Below, piece by piece: positions 1 to 10,793 of a stretch of 64,000 nt of DNA. Under the pieces are notes generated by a model that did not search any database, was not told the origin of the DNA, and saw only the letters and a program-made list of their open reading frames with translations. This stretch comes from Halomonas binhaiensis. Its GTDB lineage: Bacteria; Pseudomonadota; Gammaproteobacteria; Pseudomonadales; Halomonadaceae. The stretch's first letter is position 1. Every line of letters starts with the position of its first letter. Position numbers and translations under genes: made by a program. The DNA lies in contig NZ_CP038437.2 of assembly GCF_008329985.2 (NCBI RefSeq), forward strand, positions 1,240,001 through 1,304,000. The letters are read 5' to 3'.

Positions 1-969
1 CGTCTCGCCGGTCATTAGTGCCTTGGCGTCACGCAAGGCGTCCATGAAACTGGCATAGCGGACATTGACCAGGGTCGAGTGCTTGGGGATCGGCAGCACA
101 TTGAGCACAGCCTCATTGGTCAGGGCAAGTGAACCTTCGGCACCACACAGCACGCTGTTGAGGTTGAAGCGGCCATCTTCATCACGAAGGTGGGCCAGGT
201 CGTAACCGGTCAGGCAACGGTTCAAGGGCGGAAAGGTGGCGGCAATGGCGTCGCGCTGGGTATCGATGATCTCGCGGGCGACTCGGTAGGCGCGTCCGGC
301 GGTACTGTCTTCGTTGCAGCATTGGCTCAGCTTGTCCTCGTCCAGCGCCTGGGTGATGAGGCGCTCCCCACCGATCAGTACGCTGTCCAATTCCAGGACG
401 TGGTTGCGTGTCTTGCCGTATTCACAGCTGCCTTGGCCACTGGCATCGGTCGCGATCATGCCTCCAATGGTCGCACGATTGGAAGTGGACAGCTCCGGGG
501 CGAAAAACAACCCATGGGGCTTGAGGGCAGCGTTGAGCTGATCCTTGACGACACCGGCCTGAACCCGGACTCGACGCTTCTCGACATCGATGTCGAGAAT
601 CTGGTTCATATGACGGGACACATCGACCACGATGCCATCGGTGAGCGACTGACCATTGGTGCCCGTGCCGCCACCACGTGCGGCAAGGATAACCTGGCGG
701 AATTCTTCGCTGCCTGCCAGGGTGGCCAGGCAGACCAGATCCTCGGCATGGCGTGGGAAGACCGCGGCCTGGGGCAAACGTTGGTAAAGAGAGTTGTCGG
801 TGGCCAGTACGGTACGACTGGCATAGTCCGGGGCAATTTCTCCTTCGAACCCAGCCTTGTTCAAGGCCTCAAGAAAACGCAGGTAGATAGGGTTCTGTAC
901 AGTCACAGCATCGTCAGCGGGCAGTCGTGCGATCATGGTCTCGGTCGATAGTCGCCTACGGTTGGTCAT
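1..969 (-). CDS. ydiJ: YdiJ-family FAD-linked oxidase (D-2-hydroxyglutarate dehydrogenase type), C-terminal part off the window
   Basis: Only the first 323 codons are present; the reading frame runs off the left edge. The translation is co-linear with remembered E. coli YdiJ (about 1018 residues): TDNSLYQRLPQAAVFPR, then the FAD-binding loop ARGGGTGTNGQSL, then APELSTSNRATIGGMI and DASGQGSCEYGKT. This is the PCMH-type (vanillyl-alcohol-oxidase-like) FAD domain. The family continues with an FAD-oxidase C-terminal domain and an iron-sulfur domain that would lie to the left of base 1. Members oxidise D-2-hydroxy acids, D-2-hydroxyglutarate in the best-studied case, and pass electrons to the quinone pool or another acceptor; substrate here is inferred. 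Start is ATG at 969, with an in-frame ATG at 936; neither has a clear ribosome site. It is divergent from serS. Confidence 0.85.
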   Translation of the reverse strand, partial: MTNRRRLSTETMIARLPADDAVTVQNPIYLRFLEALNKAGFEGEIAPDYASRTVLATDNSLYQRLPQAAVFPRHAEDLVCLATLAGSEEFRQVILAARGGGTGTNGQSLTDGIVVDVSRHMNQILDIDVEKRRVRVQAGVVKDQLNAALKPHGLFFAPELSTSNRATIGGMIATDASGQGSCEYGKTRNHVLELDSVLIGGERLITQALDEDKLSQCCNEDSTAGRAYRVAREIIDTQRDAIAATFPPLNRCLTGYDLAHLRDEDGRFNLNSVLCGAEGSLALTNEAVLNVLPIPKHSTLVNVRYASFMDALRDAKALMTGET

Positions 970-1086
970 GTGCAGGCATTGTTATGGGCAGGAGCTACCA
1001 CTTTAACGCGTCAGAGGGCTCTGATGCATCCCATCAGGCGACAAGGATTTATACCGATGACGTTGGCTGATGACTGTGGCGCATAG

Positions 1087-2430
<1,344 letters not shown>

Positions 2431-2455
2431 TCCGCCGTCCTGCATGTCTGAACGT

Positions 2456-2488
2456 AAAACCCCCGGGTGGCGACACCTCGGGGGTTTT
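2456..2488. terminator. Bidirectional hairpin terminator between serS and the SIMPL gene
   Basis: An imperfect inverted repeat (AACCCCCGGGTG / CACCTCGGGGGTT with one bulge) is preceded by an A run and followed by TTTTGTTT. The two flanking genes converge here, so it probably serves both. Confidence 0.8.
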
Positions 2489-2513
2489 GTTTGCATGAGA
2501 TTTGATCAGTGTT

Positions 2514-3317
2514 TCATTTCTGATCGATTTCCCAGCGCACATTGACCCCGGCATCGATCGTGATGGTACCTGGGCGATACTCAGCAGGTGAGCTTGCTCC
2601 TCCTGCTTCGGCACGCATGGCCATCATTTTCGGCTGGAATCCTGGCATGGGGGCCTCGCTGACGCTGATTACATCGCCTAGCTCGACATTCAGGCTCTGA
2701 GCCATCAGCTCGGCTTTCTGTCTTGCTCGCGCGAGTGCCTTGCCTAACGCTTCATCCTTGGCAGCATCGCTATCGGCCAGACTATAGCCGACACCATCCA
2801 GAGAGTTGACGCCTGCCTCAGTGAGGGCATCGAGGATAACCGGCAAGCTGGACAGGTCGCTGATGGATAGCGTGACGGGCCGTTCCAGACGCGTGCGCAC
2901 CATGGGTTCTGCTGGAGTGTCACCTCCCCGTTGGGGGCGCTGGATGACTTCCTGATTAACCTGCAGTGAACCTGCCCGGATGGCGTCGCGCTTCAAGCCA
3001 GCCTTTTCCAGTGCAGTGACAAGCGCAGCGGCGCGCTTTTCAAGGCGTTGACGGGCATCTGACAGAGCTTGTCCTGAATCACCGCTATCGTCTTCTTGAG
3101 CGATGGCGGGAGTTAGCTCCCATAGACGGGCATTCAGCGTGGCCTCATCGGGTGCGACTTCCAGTTGAGCCTGTGCCTGGACGTCCAGGTAGCGAGCTGC
3201 ATCCTGGTTGTTGGCCAGTACTGGTGTACTGAACAGAATGGGGCTCAGCGCAGTGGCCAGGGCCACTGGTACAAGTGAGCGCCGGGAGGGTAGCCAGCGT
3301 GAATGAAACTGTGGCAT
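2514..3317 (-). CDS. SIMPL (DUF541/YggE-like) domain protein, exported
   Basis: 267-residue secreted or periplasmic protein of the SIMPL/DUF541 family (E. coli YggE relatives). The N terminus has basic residues, a hydrophobic segment and an AxA-type site (LFSTPVLANNQ), a Sec signal peptide. The mature part shows typical family features: ARYLDVQAQAQLEVAPDEATLNA at the start, a middle helix with LEKRAAALVTALEKAG and KAELMAQSLNVELGDVISVSE near the end. The biochemical role of the family is poorly defined; YggE has been linked to lower oxidative stress. I start at ATG 3317 because GGAGG lies 10 bases upstream; an in-frame ATG at 3383 would put extra residues before the signal peptide. It lies downstream of trxA on the same strand but behind that gene's terminator. 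Confidence 0.82.
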   Translation of the reverse strand: MPQFHSRWLPSRRSLVPVALATALSPILFSTPVLANNQDAARYLDVQAQAQLEVAPDEATLNARLWELTPAIAQEDDSGDSGQALSDARQRLEKRAAALVTALEKAGLKRDAIRAGSLQVNQEVIQRPQRGGDTPAEPMVRTRLERPVTLSISDLSSLPVILDALTEAGVNSLDGVGYSLADSDAAKDEALGKALARARQKAELMAQSLNVELGDVISVSEAPMPGFQPKMMAMRAEAGGASSPAEYRPGTITIDAGVNVRWEIDQK

Positions 3318-3418
3318 GAGACAGGAACCTCCATGTCTGGAATGCATTGGATGAGAAGAAGGCCGCTCATGGCAGCGCTCCAACTTCTTGAGATATCTCT
3401 TGTTCCCGGAAGGTTCCC

Positions 3419-3452
3419 AAAAAAAGCCCGCACCGGAAAGCCGGTGCGGGCT
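3419..3452 (-). terminator. Rho-independent terminator of trxA
   Basis: Read on the minus strand: GCCCGCACCGG, loop CTTT, CCGGTGCGGGC, then seven T residues. This is an 11-bp perfect GC-rich stem with a U tail, 40-odd bases after the trxA stop. Confidence 0.93.
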
Positions 3453-3494
3453 TGTTCAGCTCAGCTGAGCATTGACCCAAGAGGCACGTTGGTC

Positions 3495-3818
3495 TCAGGA
3501 ATTCTGGTCAATGAACTGGTTCAACTGGGATTTGGACTGGGCACCGACCAGGGATGCGACTTTGGTGCCAGACTTGAACAGCATGACGGTGGGGACACCA
3601 CGTACGCCTTGCTCGGCGGCAATCTCCGGAGCATCGTCAACATTGATGCTGACAACCTTCAGAGAGCCATCGCGCTCCTCGGCGACTTCGTCGACCACCG
3701 GAGCCATCACCTTGCAAGGGCCGCACCAGGGGGCCCAGAACTTCAGCAGAACTGGAGAATCCGATTCCAGTACTTCCTGCTTGAAGTTGGCAGTGGTGAC
3801 ATCGACGTTGTTGGCCAT
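3495..3818 (-). CDS. trxA: Thioredoxin 1
   Basis: Small cytosolic dithiol-disulfide oxidoreductase of 107 residues, the normal length. The active site WCGPC is at residues 31-35 (Cys32, Cys35). The cis-proline loop is in GVPTVML and the buried acidic residue in the first strand region is conserved. It reduces ribonucleotide reductase, methionine sulfoxide reductases and, relevant to its neighbours, PAPS reductase (cysH lies about 1.4 kb away). Monocistronic: it has its own promoter candidate upstream (3968-3995) and a strong terminator. It is divergent from cysB. The start ATG is the only sensible one. Confidence 0.97.
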   Translation of the reverse strand: MANNVDVTTANFKQEVLESDSPVLLKFWAPWCGPCKVMAPVVDEVAEERDGSLKVVSINVDDAPEIAAEQGVRGVPTVMLFKSGTKVASLVGAQSKSQLNQFIDQNS

Positions 3819-3967
3819 GTGAATCTCCGTTTACGTTACGCTTCTATTGAGCGGAATGGGGGACACGTCAGCCATGTCCGGTGGGACGATGTTATCTGGC
3901 GTCCTGGTAGCTGGCAAATATTGGGTCGATAGTTTTTTGCCAAATTTCACGCTCGTCTCGGGTTAGT

Positions 3968-3995
3968 CTTATATGCTATAAGGTAATCACTGCAA
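3968..3995 (-). promoter_or_regulatory. Candidate trxA promoter with overlapping 6-3-6 palindrome
   Basis: Minus strand: -35 TTGCAG (3990-3995), 16-bp spacer, -10 TATAAG (3968-3973). The -10 overlaps a short inverted repeat, CTTATA-TGC-TATAAG (3968-3982), in the region shared with divergent cysB, so a regulator could act on either gene. The predicted trxA leader is about 140 bases. Inferred from sequence only. Confidence 0.5.
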
Positions 3996-4082
3996 AAGTT
4001 TTTATTGCGAACTGGCATTGCGTCGCGCTGGCAGGCTACCTCTGACAATGCGGCATGGGTATCACTCTTGGTATGCGAGTAG

Positions 4083-5120
<1,038 letters not shown>

Positions 5121-5166
5121 CCACAACGACACAGCCCGTCCAGATGGACGGGCTGTGTCGTTGTGG
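5121..5166. terminator. Long perfect hairpin between convergent cysB and cysH
   Basis: A 21-bp perfect inverted repeat with a 4-base AGAT loop (arms 5121-5141 and 5146-5166). It lies immediately after the tandem repeat and between two convergent genes, so it may stop transcription in both directions. The T tract is weak (CTTTGACT). The perfect stem is longer than most intrinsic terminators. Confidence 0.7.
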
Positions 5167-5222
5167 CTTTGACTACTGGTTCGTGATCTTTGCCAGTCGC
5201 CTCATTGCTGCTTTTGCGCTAC

Positions 5223-5843
5223 TCAATGCTGCAGATGGAGTCCGCACTCGCGCTTGGCTTCGACCTTGGTGGGATCGAAGTAGTCGAACTCATTGGGCAG
5301 GTCATGCGTCTGCAGATACTGGTAGAGGTCACGGGCTGTCCAGTGGAGCAGCGGAGCAACCTTGAGCAAGCCATCGCCATTGCGCGAGACTGGCTGCATG
5401 CGAGAGCGCTCTGGAGTGTCCTCGGCACGAAGTGCGGTGAACCAGACATCCGGGGCCAGCTCACGCAGTGCCCGGTTGAAGGGCTCCAGCTTGACCTCTT
5501 CGGTAAAGGCTGCGTGACGTGGGTCATCAATACCCGGAGTAGGTCCCTCGACGGCTTCGCGGTGAGCCCGGGTACGCAGCGGCAGGTAACTGATCAGGTT
5601 CAGGTTGAGACGTTTGACCAGAGCATCTGCAAAGCGATAGGTCGCCTCTGTGTTGTAGCCATGATCCATCCACACCACAGGAATATCCGGTCGCTGCGAT
5701 GCCACCATATGCAGGATGACCGCTTCGAACGGGCGGAAGTTGGTGGTGACAATGGGGCGGCTGCCTTGCTCGAGCGACCAGCGAATCAGGGCGGCGGGAT
5801 CTTGGCCCAGGTCCCGATTGATAATGTCGAGTTGCTGTTCCAT
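5223..5843 (-). CDS. cysH: Phosphoadenosine phosphosulfate (PAPS) reductase
   Basis: 206-residue cytosolic enzyme that reduces PAPS to sulfite with electrons from thioredoxin. Visible motifs: TTNFRPFEAVILHMVA (adenylyl-sulfate binding region), VWMDHGYNTEATYRFAD, WFTALRAEDTPERS, and the catalytic C-terminal KRECGLH (Cys200). The paired-cysteine motifs that hold a 4Fe-4S cluster in APS reductases are absent, which points to the PAPS-using, thioredoxin-dependent type. I start at ATG 5843, which has GGAG 7 bases upstream; an in-frame ATG at 5867 has no ribosome site. It is shorter than E. coli CysH (244). It faces cysB and lies 117 bases after pabB on the same strand. Confidence 0.88.
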   Translation of the reverse strand: MEQQLDIINRDLGQDPAALIRWSLEQGSRPIVTTNFRPFEAVILHMVASQRPDIPVVWMDHGYNTEATYRFADALVKRLNLNLISYLPLRTRAHREAVEGPTPGIDDPRHAAFTEEVKLEPFNRALRELAPDVWFTALRAEDTPERSRMQPVSRNGDGLLKVAPLLHWTARDLYQYLQTHDLPNEFDYFDPTKVEAKRECGLHLQH

Positions 5844-5960
5844 TTGGAAACTCCAGAATGATGCCATTCGATATGCCGCTACCCTACCAGAGCTGCGACA
5901 GGCTTCCCCAATATCGATTTATGGGTTGGTTATTCCTGCAGGTTTTAATAGCCGGCGTTC

Positions 5961-7361
5961 TTATTGCTTGCAATGCTGCTCAGGCCCGCTGATCAAGGCA
6001 TCCATGAGATGGCGAATCTTGGTCAGTGTCTCGGCATATTCTTCGTTGGCATCGGAGTCGGCCACGAGGCCTCCGCCACCCCAGAGGTGCAATTGGCCAG
6101 CATCGGCCACCAGTGTGCGAATGGCGATGGAGGTATCCATGTGGCCACGTACATCGATATAGCCGAGGCTGCCGCAATAGGCACTGCGTTGATCAGGCTC
6201 AAGTTCGTCGATGATCTGCATGGCGCGAACCTTGGGGGCTCCAGTGATGGAGCCTCCGGGAAAAGCGGCTTCCAGGAGCTGGAGTGGGGAGAGGCCAGCA
6301 ATGAGTTGGCCGCGAATCACGCTCACCAAGTGGTGCACATTGGCATAGCTTTCGAGCCCGCATAGCTGTGGTACAGAGACACTACCTGGGCGACAGACTC
6401 GACCCAGATCATTGCGCAGCAAGTCCACAATCATCACGTTCTCGGCACGGTCCTTGATGCTTGTAGTGAGTGTTTCTGCCATGGCACGGTCTTCATCAGG
6501 AGTGCTGCCACGAGGGCGAGTGCCTTTTATGGGGCGTGCTTCCACCTGCCCGTCACAGGCCTCGATAAAGCGTTCGGGAGACAGTGAAAGAATGGCCTGT
6601 TGGCATCTGTCCGACTGTCTTTCCCAGGCCATGAAGCCTGCGAAAGGAGTTGGCGTGGCTTGACGAAGATATTGATAGGCTTGCCAGAGATCTCCTTCGT
6701 AATGGGCGCTGAAGCGTTGGGCAAGATTGATCTGGTAGCAGTCACCGGCATGGATATAGCGTTTCACGGCTTCAAAGCGCTGCTGGTATTCCGCCTGAGT
6801 CAGATTGGCACTGAATTCGGAAGTCAACGCAAACTTGCCTGTTGGACGTTTCGTGCCTAGCCACTGTTCTACCTGACGGCGTCTCTCTGCGCTTGCGACC
6901 AGCCAGCTCTTGCACTGGTCATGGTCCTGTATCAGCGCCCAGTCATAAAGGCCGATCCGAGCCAGTGGCAAGGAGGTAACCGCTCTGGCCTTGTTGCCCA
7001 CTGGTTCCAGATGGCGTCCCAGTTCATACCCCCAGTAACCGATCAAGCCACCAACAAAGGGAAGCTCGCAGTCACGGCAGGGGCTGTCGGCGGAGAGGGC
7101 AGGAAGCTGTTCGAGTAGCTGCTGTTGAGCCTCGAAAGGGTGCTGGCTTGTCACCTGCCCATTGCGTGTAGTTGCGATCCCATCGGCCGCCACCTCAAGG
7201 ATGTCGAGGGGGTCGCTGGACATGATGTCAAAGCGTCCGCCAGGCGCCTCGGGACGACCGCTATCCAGCAATACGGCATCAGGGCGCTGACGTAGCGCCT
7301 GGAAATACTCGAGGGGATTGTCGTGATAGGTGACGGGATAGATATCTAACACTGGAGTCAT
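5961..7361 (-). CDS. pabB: Aminodeoxychorismate synthase component I
   Basis: 466-residue chorismate-utilising enzyme that aminates chorismate to 4-amino-4-deoxychorismate for folate synthesis, with glutamine amidotransferase PabA encoded elsewhere. The C-terminal chorismate-binding domain has SLSPERFIE, then PIKGTRPRG (whose Lys is the nucleophile in PabB), then ENVMIVDLLRNDLGRVC, FPGGSITGAPKVRAM and the terminal IAIRTL region. The N-terminal half carries typical ADCS features (DNPLEYFQALRQRPDAVLLDS, FVGGLIGYWGYELGR). Start chosen at 7361 (MTPVLDIYPV), weakly supported by AAGG upstream; an in-frame ATG lies at 7466. A palindrome resembling the prp operator sits about 100 bases upstream of the chosen start. 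Confidence 0.92.
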   Translation of the reverse strand: MTPVLDIYPVTYHDNPLEYFQALRQRPDAVLLDSGRPEAPGGRFDIMSSDPLDILEVAADGIATTRNGQVTSQHPFEAQQQLLEQLPALSADSPCRDCELPFVGGLIGYWGYELGRHLEPVGNKARAVTSLPLARIGLYDWALIQDHDQCKSWLVASAERRRQVEQWLGTKRPTGKFALTSEFSANLTQAEYQQRFEAVKRYIHAGDCYQINLAQRFSAHYEGDLWQAYQYLRQATPTPFAGFMAWERQSDRCQQAILSLSPERFIEACDGQVEARPIKGTRPRGSTPDEDRAMAETLTTSIKDRAENVMIVDLLRNDLGRVCRPGSVSVPQLCGLESYANVHHLVSVIRGQLIAGLSPLQLLEAAFPGGSITGAPKVRAMQIIDELEPDQRSAYCGSLGYIDVRGHMDTSIAIRTLVADAGQLHLWGGGGLVADSDANEEYAETLTKIRHLMDALISGPEQHCKQ

Positions 7362-7464
7362 GCCGGCCTTGGGTGAAACAACACGCCATTCTACGAACCT
7401 TGCAGCGCTTTGTCGCTGAAATGCGGTCAACGCAGGAGAGACGTCGAGAAAACCCGGTTGGCAC

Positions 7465-7475
7465 ATTGTCTACAA
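7465..7475. promoter_or_regulatory. Second operator-like palindrome between pabB and the GntR gene
   Basis: TTGTCTACAA (7466-7475) differs by one base from the core of the perfect palindrome 86 bases downstream. It could be an auxiliary site for the same regulator or chance. Confidence 0.4.
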
Positions 7476-7507
7476 CAAAAGGTGTATGCGTGATACTTTT
7501 CCCACCA

Positions 7508-7536
7508 TTGACCTAGATAAATGACTGCTTTACATT
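7508..7536 (+). promoter_or_regulatory. Candidate sigma-70 promoter of the propionate operon
   Basis: -35 TTGACC (7508-7513), 17-bp spacer, -10 TACATT (7531-7536). The predicted start of transcription is near 7543, just ahead of the palindromic operator at 7551 and 25 bases from the GntR gene. Confidence 0.6.
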
Positions 7537-7550
7537 TCCTTCAAGCCTAT

Positions 7551-7562
7551 ATTGTCGACAAT
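7551..7562. promoter_or_regulatory. Palindromic operator ATTGTCGACAAT
   Basis: Perfect 12-bp palindrome between the candidate promoter and the start codon of the GntR gene. The TNGTNNACNA pattern resembles sites of FCD-type GntR regulators. Its position fits autorepression of the regulator and the whole prp operon. Seen in sequence; the function is inferred. Confidence 0.6.
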
Positions 7563-7567
7563 CAATC

Positions 7568-8383
7568 ATGACCTTCTATGACTCCGACACATCCGTGATA
7601 CCCGAAGTCCGCACTCTGGCTGAGCGGGTCTTTCATCAGTTGCAGGATGCCATCGTACGTGGGGAGCTGCCTCCGGGTAGCAAGATCACTGAACCGGGTC
7701 TGTCCAAGACCTATGGTATTTCTCGTGGCCCCCTGCGTGAGGCAATGCGTCGGTTGGAGGCGCATCGCTTGATCGAGAGGGTTCCCCATGTAGGGGCGAG
7801 GGTGGTCAAGCTGTCGATGAAGGAACTGATGGAGCTGTTCGATGTGCGTGAAGCACTGGAGAGCATGGCGGCGCGTATTGCGGCAGAAAATATGACGGCT
7901 GCTGAAATTGCAGGCCTGCGTGAAGTGCTGGCAGTGCACGAACAGCAGGCTGACCTGGCTCGCGGCGAAGCTTACTATCAGCGCGAAGGTGATCTCGACT
8001 TTCACTACCGCATTGTTCAGGGAAGCCACAATCGCATGCTGATGGCGTTGCTGTGCGATGACCTCTATTACCTGGTGCGTATGTACCGGACTCAGTTCAG
8101 TGCCAGTGGCAGCCGCCCTCAAAGGGCTTTTGTCGAGCACCATCGTATCGTCGATGCCATAGAGGCTGGCGACGCGGAGTTGGCAGAGCTGCTGATGCGA
8201 CGCCACGTCAGTGCTTCAAGGGAAAACGTGATGGCACGTTATGCCGCTTCCTTGGAAGGTCGTGATGAACCTAGCGTTGTTGCACGCAGCGTCTCGGAGC
8301 TGAGTGGAACTGAGCAGGACAGGCCCGAATTGAATGAGGGCCAGTTGAATGAAGATCCGTTGAATGAGAATGCATCGAACTGA
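7568..8383 (+). CDS. GntR-family (FCD) regulator of the propionate operon
   Basis: 271-residue transcription factor. The N-terminal winged helix spans about residues 12-80, with the family signature PGSKITEPGLSKTYGISRGPLREAMRRLEAHRLIER. The C-terminal all-helical FCD domain (about residues 90-225) has FDVREALESMAARIAA, DLDFHYRIVQGSHN with metal-type Asp/His, and a final EHHRIVDAIEAGD with the HxxI motif. It is the first gene of prpBC-acnD-prpF-prpD, 73 bases before prpB, and such a regulator is often found there in pseudomonads and relatives. It likely represses the operon until a methylcitrate-cycle metabolite binds; the ligand is not known from sequence. The C-terminal tail is odd: three LNE pentads are encoded by a 15-bp tandem repeat (8330-8380). 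Confidence 0.88.
   Translation: MTFYDSDTSVIPEVRTLAERVFHQLQDAIVRGELPPGSKITEPGLSKTYGISRGPLREAMRRLEAHRLIERVPHVGARVVKLSMKELMELFDVREALESMAARIAAENMTAAEIAGLREVLAVHEQQADLARGEAYYQREGDLDFHYRIVQGSHNRMLMALLCDDLYYLVRMYRTQFSASGSRPQRAFVEHHRIVDAIEAGDAELAELLMRRHVSASRENVMARYAASLEGRDEPSVVARSVSELSGTEQDRPELNEGQLNEDPLNENASN
8330..8380 (+). repeat. 15-bp coding tandem repeat at the 3' end of the GntR gene
   Basis: Copies at 8330-8344, 8345-8359 and 8360-8374 share TTGAATGA and encode Leu-Asn-Glu-x-x pentads, followed by a partial copy before the stop. The period is five codons, so length changes would keep frame. Confidence 0.85.
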
Positions 8384-8456
8384 GTGATAGGTTCCAGCCG
8401 GACTCATTTCTCAGCCAGGAATCAATCCAACCTCACTTTCTCTGCGGAGAGACAAG

Positions 8457-9353
8457 ATGACAATCGCTACCCCCGGCGCCCGTTTCCGCGCCGCATTGGA
8501 TGCCAATCGGCCACTGTCTATCGTTGGTACCATCAATGCCTACACCGCCATGCTTGCTGAGCGTGCGGGCCATCAGGCGATCTATCTCTCCGGAGGTGGT
8601 GTGGCCAATGCTTCCTTTGGCTTGCCGGACCTGGGCATGACGACCATGAATGATGTGGTCGAGGATGCTCATCGTATCTGTGGTGCCAGTGACCTGCCGT
8701 TGCTGGTGGATATCGATACTGGCTGGGGCGGTGCTTTCAATATCGCTCGTACCGTGAAGGAGATGCAGCGGGCTGGCGTGGCAGCGGTTCACCTGGAGGA
8801 CCAGGTGGCCCAGAAACGCTGCGGCCATCGTCCAAACAAGGCCATCGTATCCCAGCAGGAGATGGTGGACCGGGTAAAGGCGGCTGCAGATGCGCGTATC
8901 GACCCTGCTTTCTATCTGATTGCACGCACGGATGCTTTCCAGAAGGAAGGCCTGGATGCGGCCATTGAGCGTGCCAATGCCTGCATTGAAGCTGGCGCTG
9001 ATGCCATCTTCGCAGAAGCCGTGCATTCATTGGATGACTACAGGGCCTTCTGTGAGCAGACCAATGCCCCGATTCTCGCCAACATCACAGAGTTCGGTGC
9101 CACTCCGCTGTTCTCTCAGCAGGAACTGGCTGAGGTAGGGTGCCGCATGGTGCTTTATCCATTGTCGGCTTTCCGTGCGATGAGTGCTGCAGCCCTCAAT
9201 GTCTATCAAAGCATCCAGCAGAAAGGGCATCAACGTGATGTAGTCGAGTCGATGCAGACCCGGGAAGAACTATACGACGTGCTCGGCTATCACGCTTTTG
9301 AGCAGAAACTCGATGCATTGTTTGCCGAAGAAAGTGAAGCAAACACCAACTGA
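8457..9353 (+). CDS. prpB: Methylisocitrate lyase
   Basis: 298-residue cytosolic lyase of the isocitrate lyase/PEP mutase superfamily. It cleaves 2-methylisocitrate to pyruvate and succinate, the last step of the methylcitrate cycle. It has the family active-site loop KRCGH at residues 120-124 (catalytic Cys122), the Mg-binding strand [16 protein letters not shown], and YLIARTDA. Length equals that of E. coli PrpB (296). The start ATG has GGAGAG upstream (CTGCGGAGAGACAAG). It is the second gene of the operon. Between it and prpC lies a 166-base gap with an imperfect 15-16 bp repeat array. Confidence 0.96.
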   Translation: MTIATPGARFRAALDANRPLSIVGTINAYTAMLAERAGHQAIYLSGGGVANASFGLPDLGMTTMNDVVEDAHRICGASDLPLLVDIDTGWGGAFNIARTVKEMQRAGVAAVHLEDQVAQKRCGHRPNKAIVSQQEMVDRVKAAADARIDPAFYLIARTDAFQKEGLDAAIERANACIEAGADAIFAEAVHSLDDYRAFCEQTNAPILANITEFGATPLFSQQELAEVGCRMVLYPLSAFRAMSAAALNVYQSIQQKGHQRDVVESMQTREELYDVLGYHAFEQKLDALFAEESEANTN

Positions 9354-9400
9354 CAAAGATTCAAGCGCAGTCCAGCTGCCTGCCACAGCAAGTTTGCCAC

Positions 9401-9476
9401 GAAACTATTGCCATTAGAGCTGTTACCACAAGAACTATTGTCACAGAGATCTATTGTCACCAGAGCTATTTCAATA
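9401..9476. repeat. Imperfect 15-16 bp tandem repeats between prpB and prpC
   Basis: Five degenerate units share GARCTATTGTCAC: GAAACTATTGCCATTA, GAGCTGTTACCACAA, GAACTATTGTCACAGA, GATCTATTGTCACCA and GAGCTATTTCAATA. The array ends about 44 bases before prpC. It could be repeated protein-binding sites or a spacer grown by slippage. Confidence 0.8.
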
Positions 9477-9519
9477 TAGCCATTTTATAAAGTTATCAGA
9501 ATAAACAAGGAGCTACGCC

Positions 9520-10647
9520 ATGGTTGATAAACCCCTGGGAGGTGCAGGTCTACGTGGTCAGAGTGCCGGATCCACAGCCTTGTGTACGGTCGGCAAGACT
9601 GGCTCCGGGTTGACCTATAGAGGCTATGATATCGCCGAACTGGCCGAGAAAGCGCATTTCGAGGAAGTCGCTTTTCTGCTGCTCAAGGGTAAATTGCCGA
9701 ACCAGGCAGAGCTGGATGCCTATATCAGCAAGCTCAAGGGATTACGTGGCTTGCCTTCGGCACTGAAGACGGTTCTTGAGCAGATTCCTGCTGACGCTCA
9801 CCCCATGGATGTCATGCGCACAGGCGCTTCCATGCTCGGCAACCTGGAAACTGAACAAAGCTTCGACCAGCAGTCGGATGTCGCTGACCGCTTGCTGGCA
9901 GTACTGCCGTCGATCATCTGTTACTGGTACCGCTTCAGCCATGATGGCGTGCGCATCGATACCGAGACGGATGATGAGTCCATCGGTGGCCACTTCCTGC
10001 ATATGCTGCGCGATGAACCGGCTTCCCAGCTGCACGCGCGAGTGATGAATGTCTCGTTGATCCTGTATGCCGAGCACGAGTTCAATGCCTCGACTTTCAC
10101 GGCTCGTGTCTGTGCTTCGACGCTGTCTGACATGCACTCATGCGTCACCGGGGCCATCGGCTCCTTGCGTGGCCCATTGCATGGTGGTGCCAACGAAGCC
10201 GCCATGGACATGATTCAGGACTGGAAGTCGGCGGAAGAAGCGGAGCGTGAAATTCTCGGCATGCTCGAGCGCAAGGAAAAGATCATGGGCTTTGGCCATG
10301 CCATCTACCGTGAATCCGATCCGCGTAATGCCATCATCAAGCAATGGTCGGAGAAGCTGGCCGAAGATGTGGGTGATAACACGCTCTACCCTGTTTCTGA
10401 GCGTGTCGAGGCCGTGATGTGGCGTGAGAAGAAGCTGTTCTGCAATGCTGACTTCTTCCATGCCAGTGCTTACCACTTCATGGATATTCCGACCAAGCTG
10501 TTTACCCCTATCTTTGTCTGCTCTCGGGTGACAGGCTGGTGTGCCCACGTGTTCGAACAGCGCGAGAATAATCGCATCATTCGTCCCAGTGCCGACTACA
10601 CAGGCCCCGAGCACAGCGAGTGGGTGCCAATAGAGCAACGCCGCTAG
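9520..10647 (+). CDS. prpC: 2-methylcitrate synthase
   Basis: 375-residue enzyme of the citrate synthase family that condenses propionyl-CoA with oxaloacetate. Catalytic residues are visible: His221 in GPLHGGANEAAMD, His260 in GFGHAIYRESDPR, and Asp311 in CNADFFHASAYHFM. The last of these, with FTPIFVCSRVTGWCAH, is characteristic of the short 2-methylcitrate/citrate synthase type rather than the 427-residue housekeeping enzyme encoded at 47970-49253. Start MVDKPLGGAGLRGQSAG has GGAG upstream. A GC hairpin follows the stop, and acnD begins 146 bases later. Confidence 0.95.
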   Translation: MVDKPLGGAGLRGQSAGSTALCTVGKTGSGLTYRGYDIAELAEKAHFEEVAFLLLKGKLPNQAELDAYISKLKGLRGLPSALKTVLEQIPADAHPMDVMRTGASMLGNLETEQSFDQQSDVADRLLAVLPSIICYWYRFSHDGVRIDTETDDESIGGHFLHMLRDEPASQLHARVMNVSLILYAEHEFNASTFTARVCASTLSDMHSCVTGAIGSLRGPLHGGANEAAMDMIQDWKSAEEAEREILGMLERKEKIMGFGHAIYRESDPRNAIIKQWSEKLAEDVGDNTLYPVSERVEAVMWREKKLFCNADFFHASAYHFMDIPTKLFTPIFVCSRVTGWCAHVFEQRENNRIIRPSADYTGPEHSEWVPIEQRR

Positions 10648-10663
10648 GCTGCTCCGCAGCATC

Positions 10664-10701
10664 CGCGACTGGCGCTGGCATGAGTGCTGACGCCAGTCGC
10701 G
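10664..10701. other. GC-rich hairpin between prpC and acnD
   Basis: CGCGACTGGCG and CGCCAGTCGCG form an 11-bp stem around a 16-base loop. No T tract follows, so it is more likely an mRNA-stability or partial-attenuation element than a full terminator. Confidence 0.55.
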
Positions 10702-10793
10702 AAGCGCAATTAGCGGGACACTCCCTGTCCGATCATAATGCCAATGCCGCAGCCTCTCGGGGCTTGCCGCGCCTGACTCCGTGACATGCCAAC

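Noticed and set aside
190..951. 253-codon plus-strand frame
   Set aside because: Antisense to ydiJ, whose minus-strand translation has diagnostic FAD-domain motifs.
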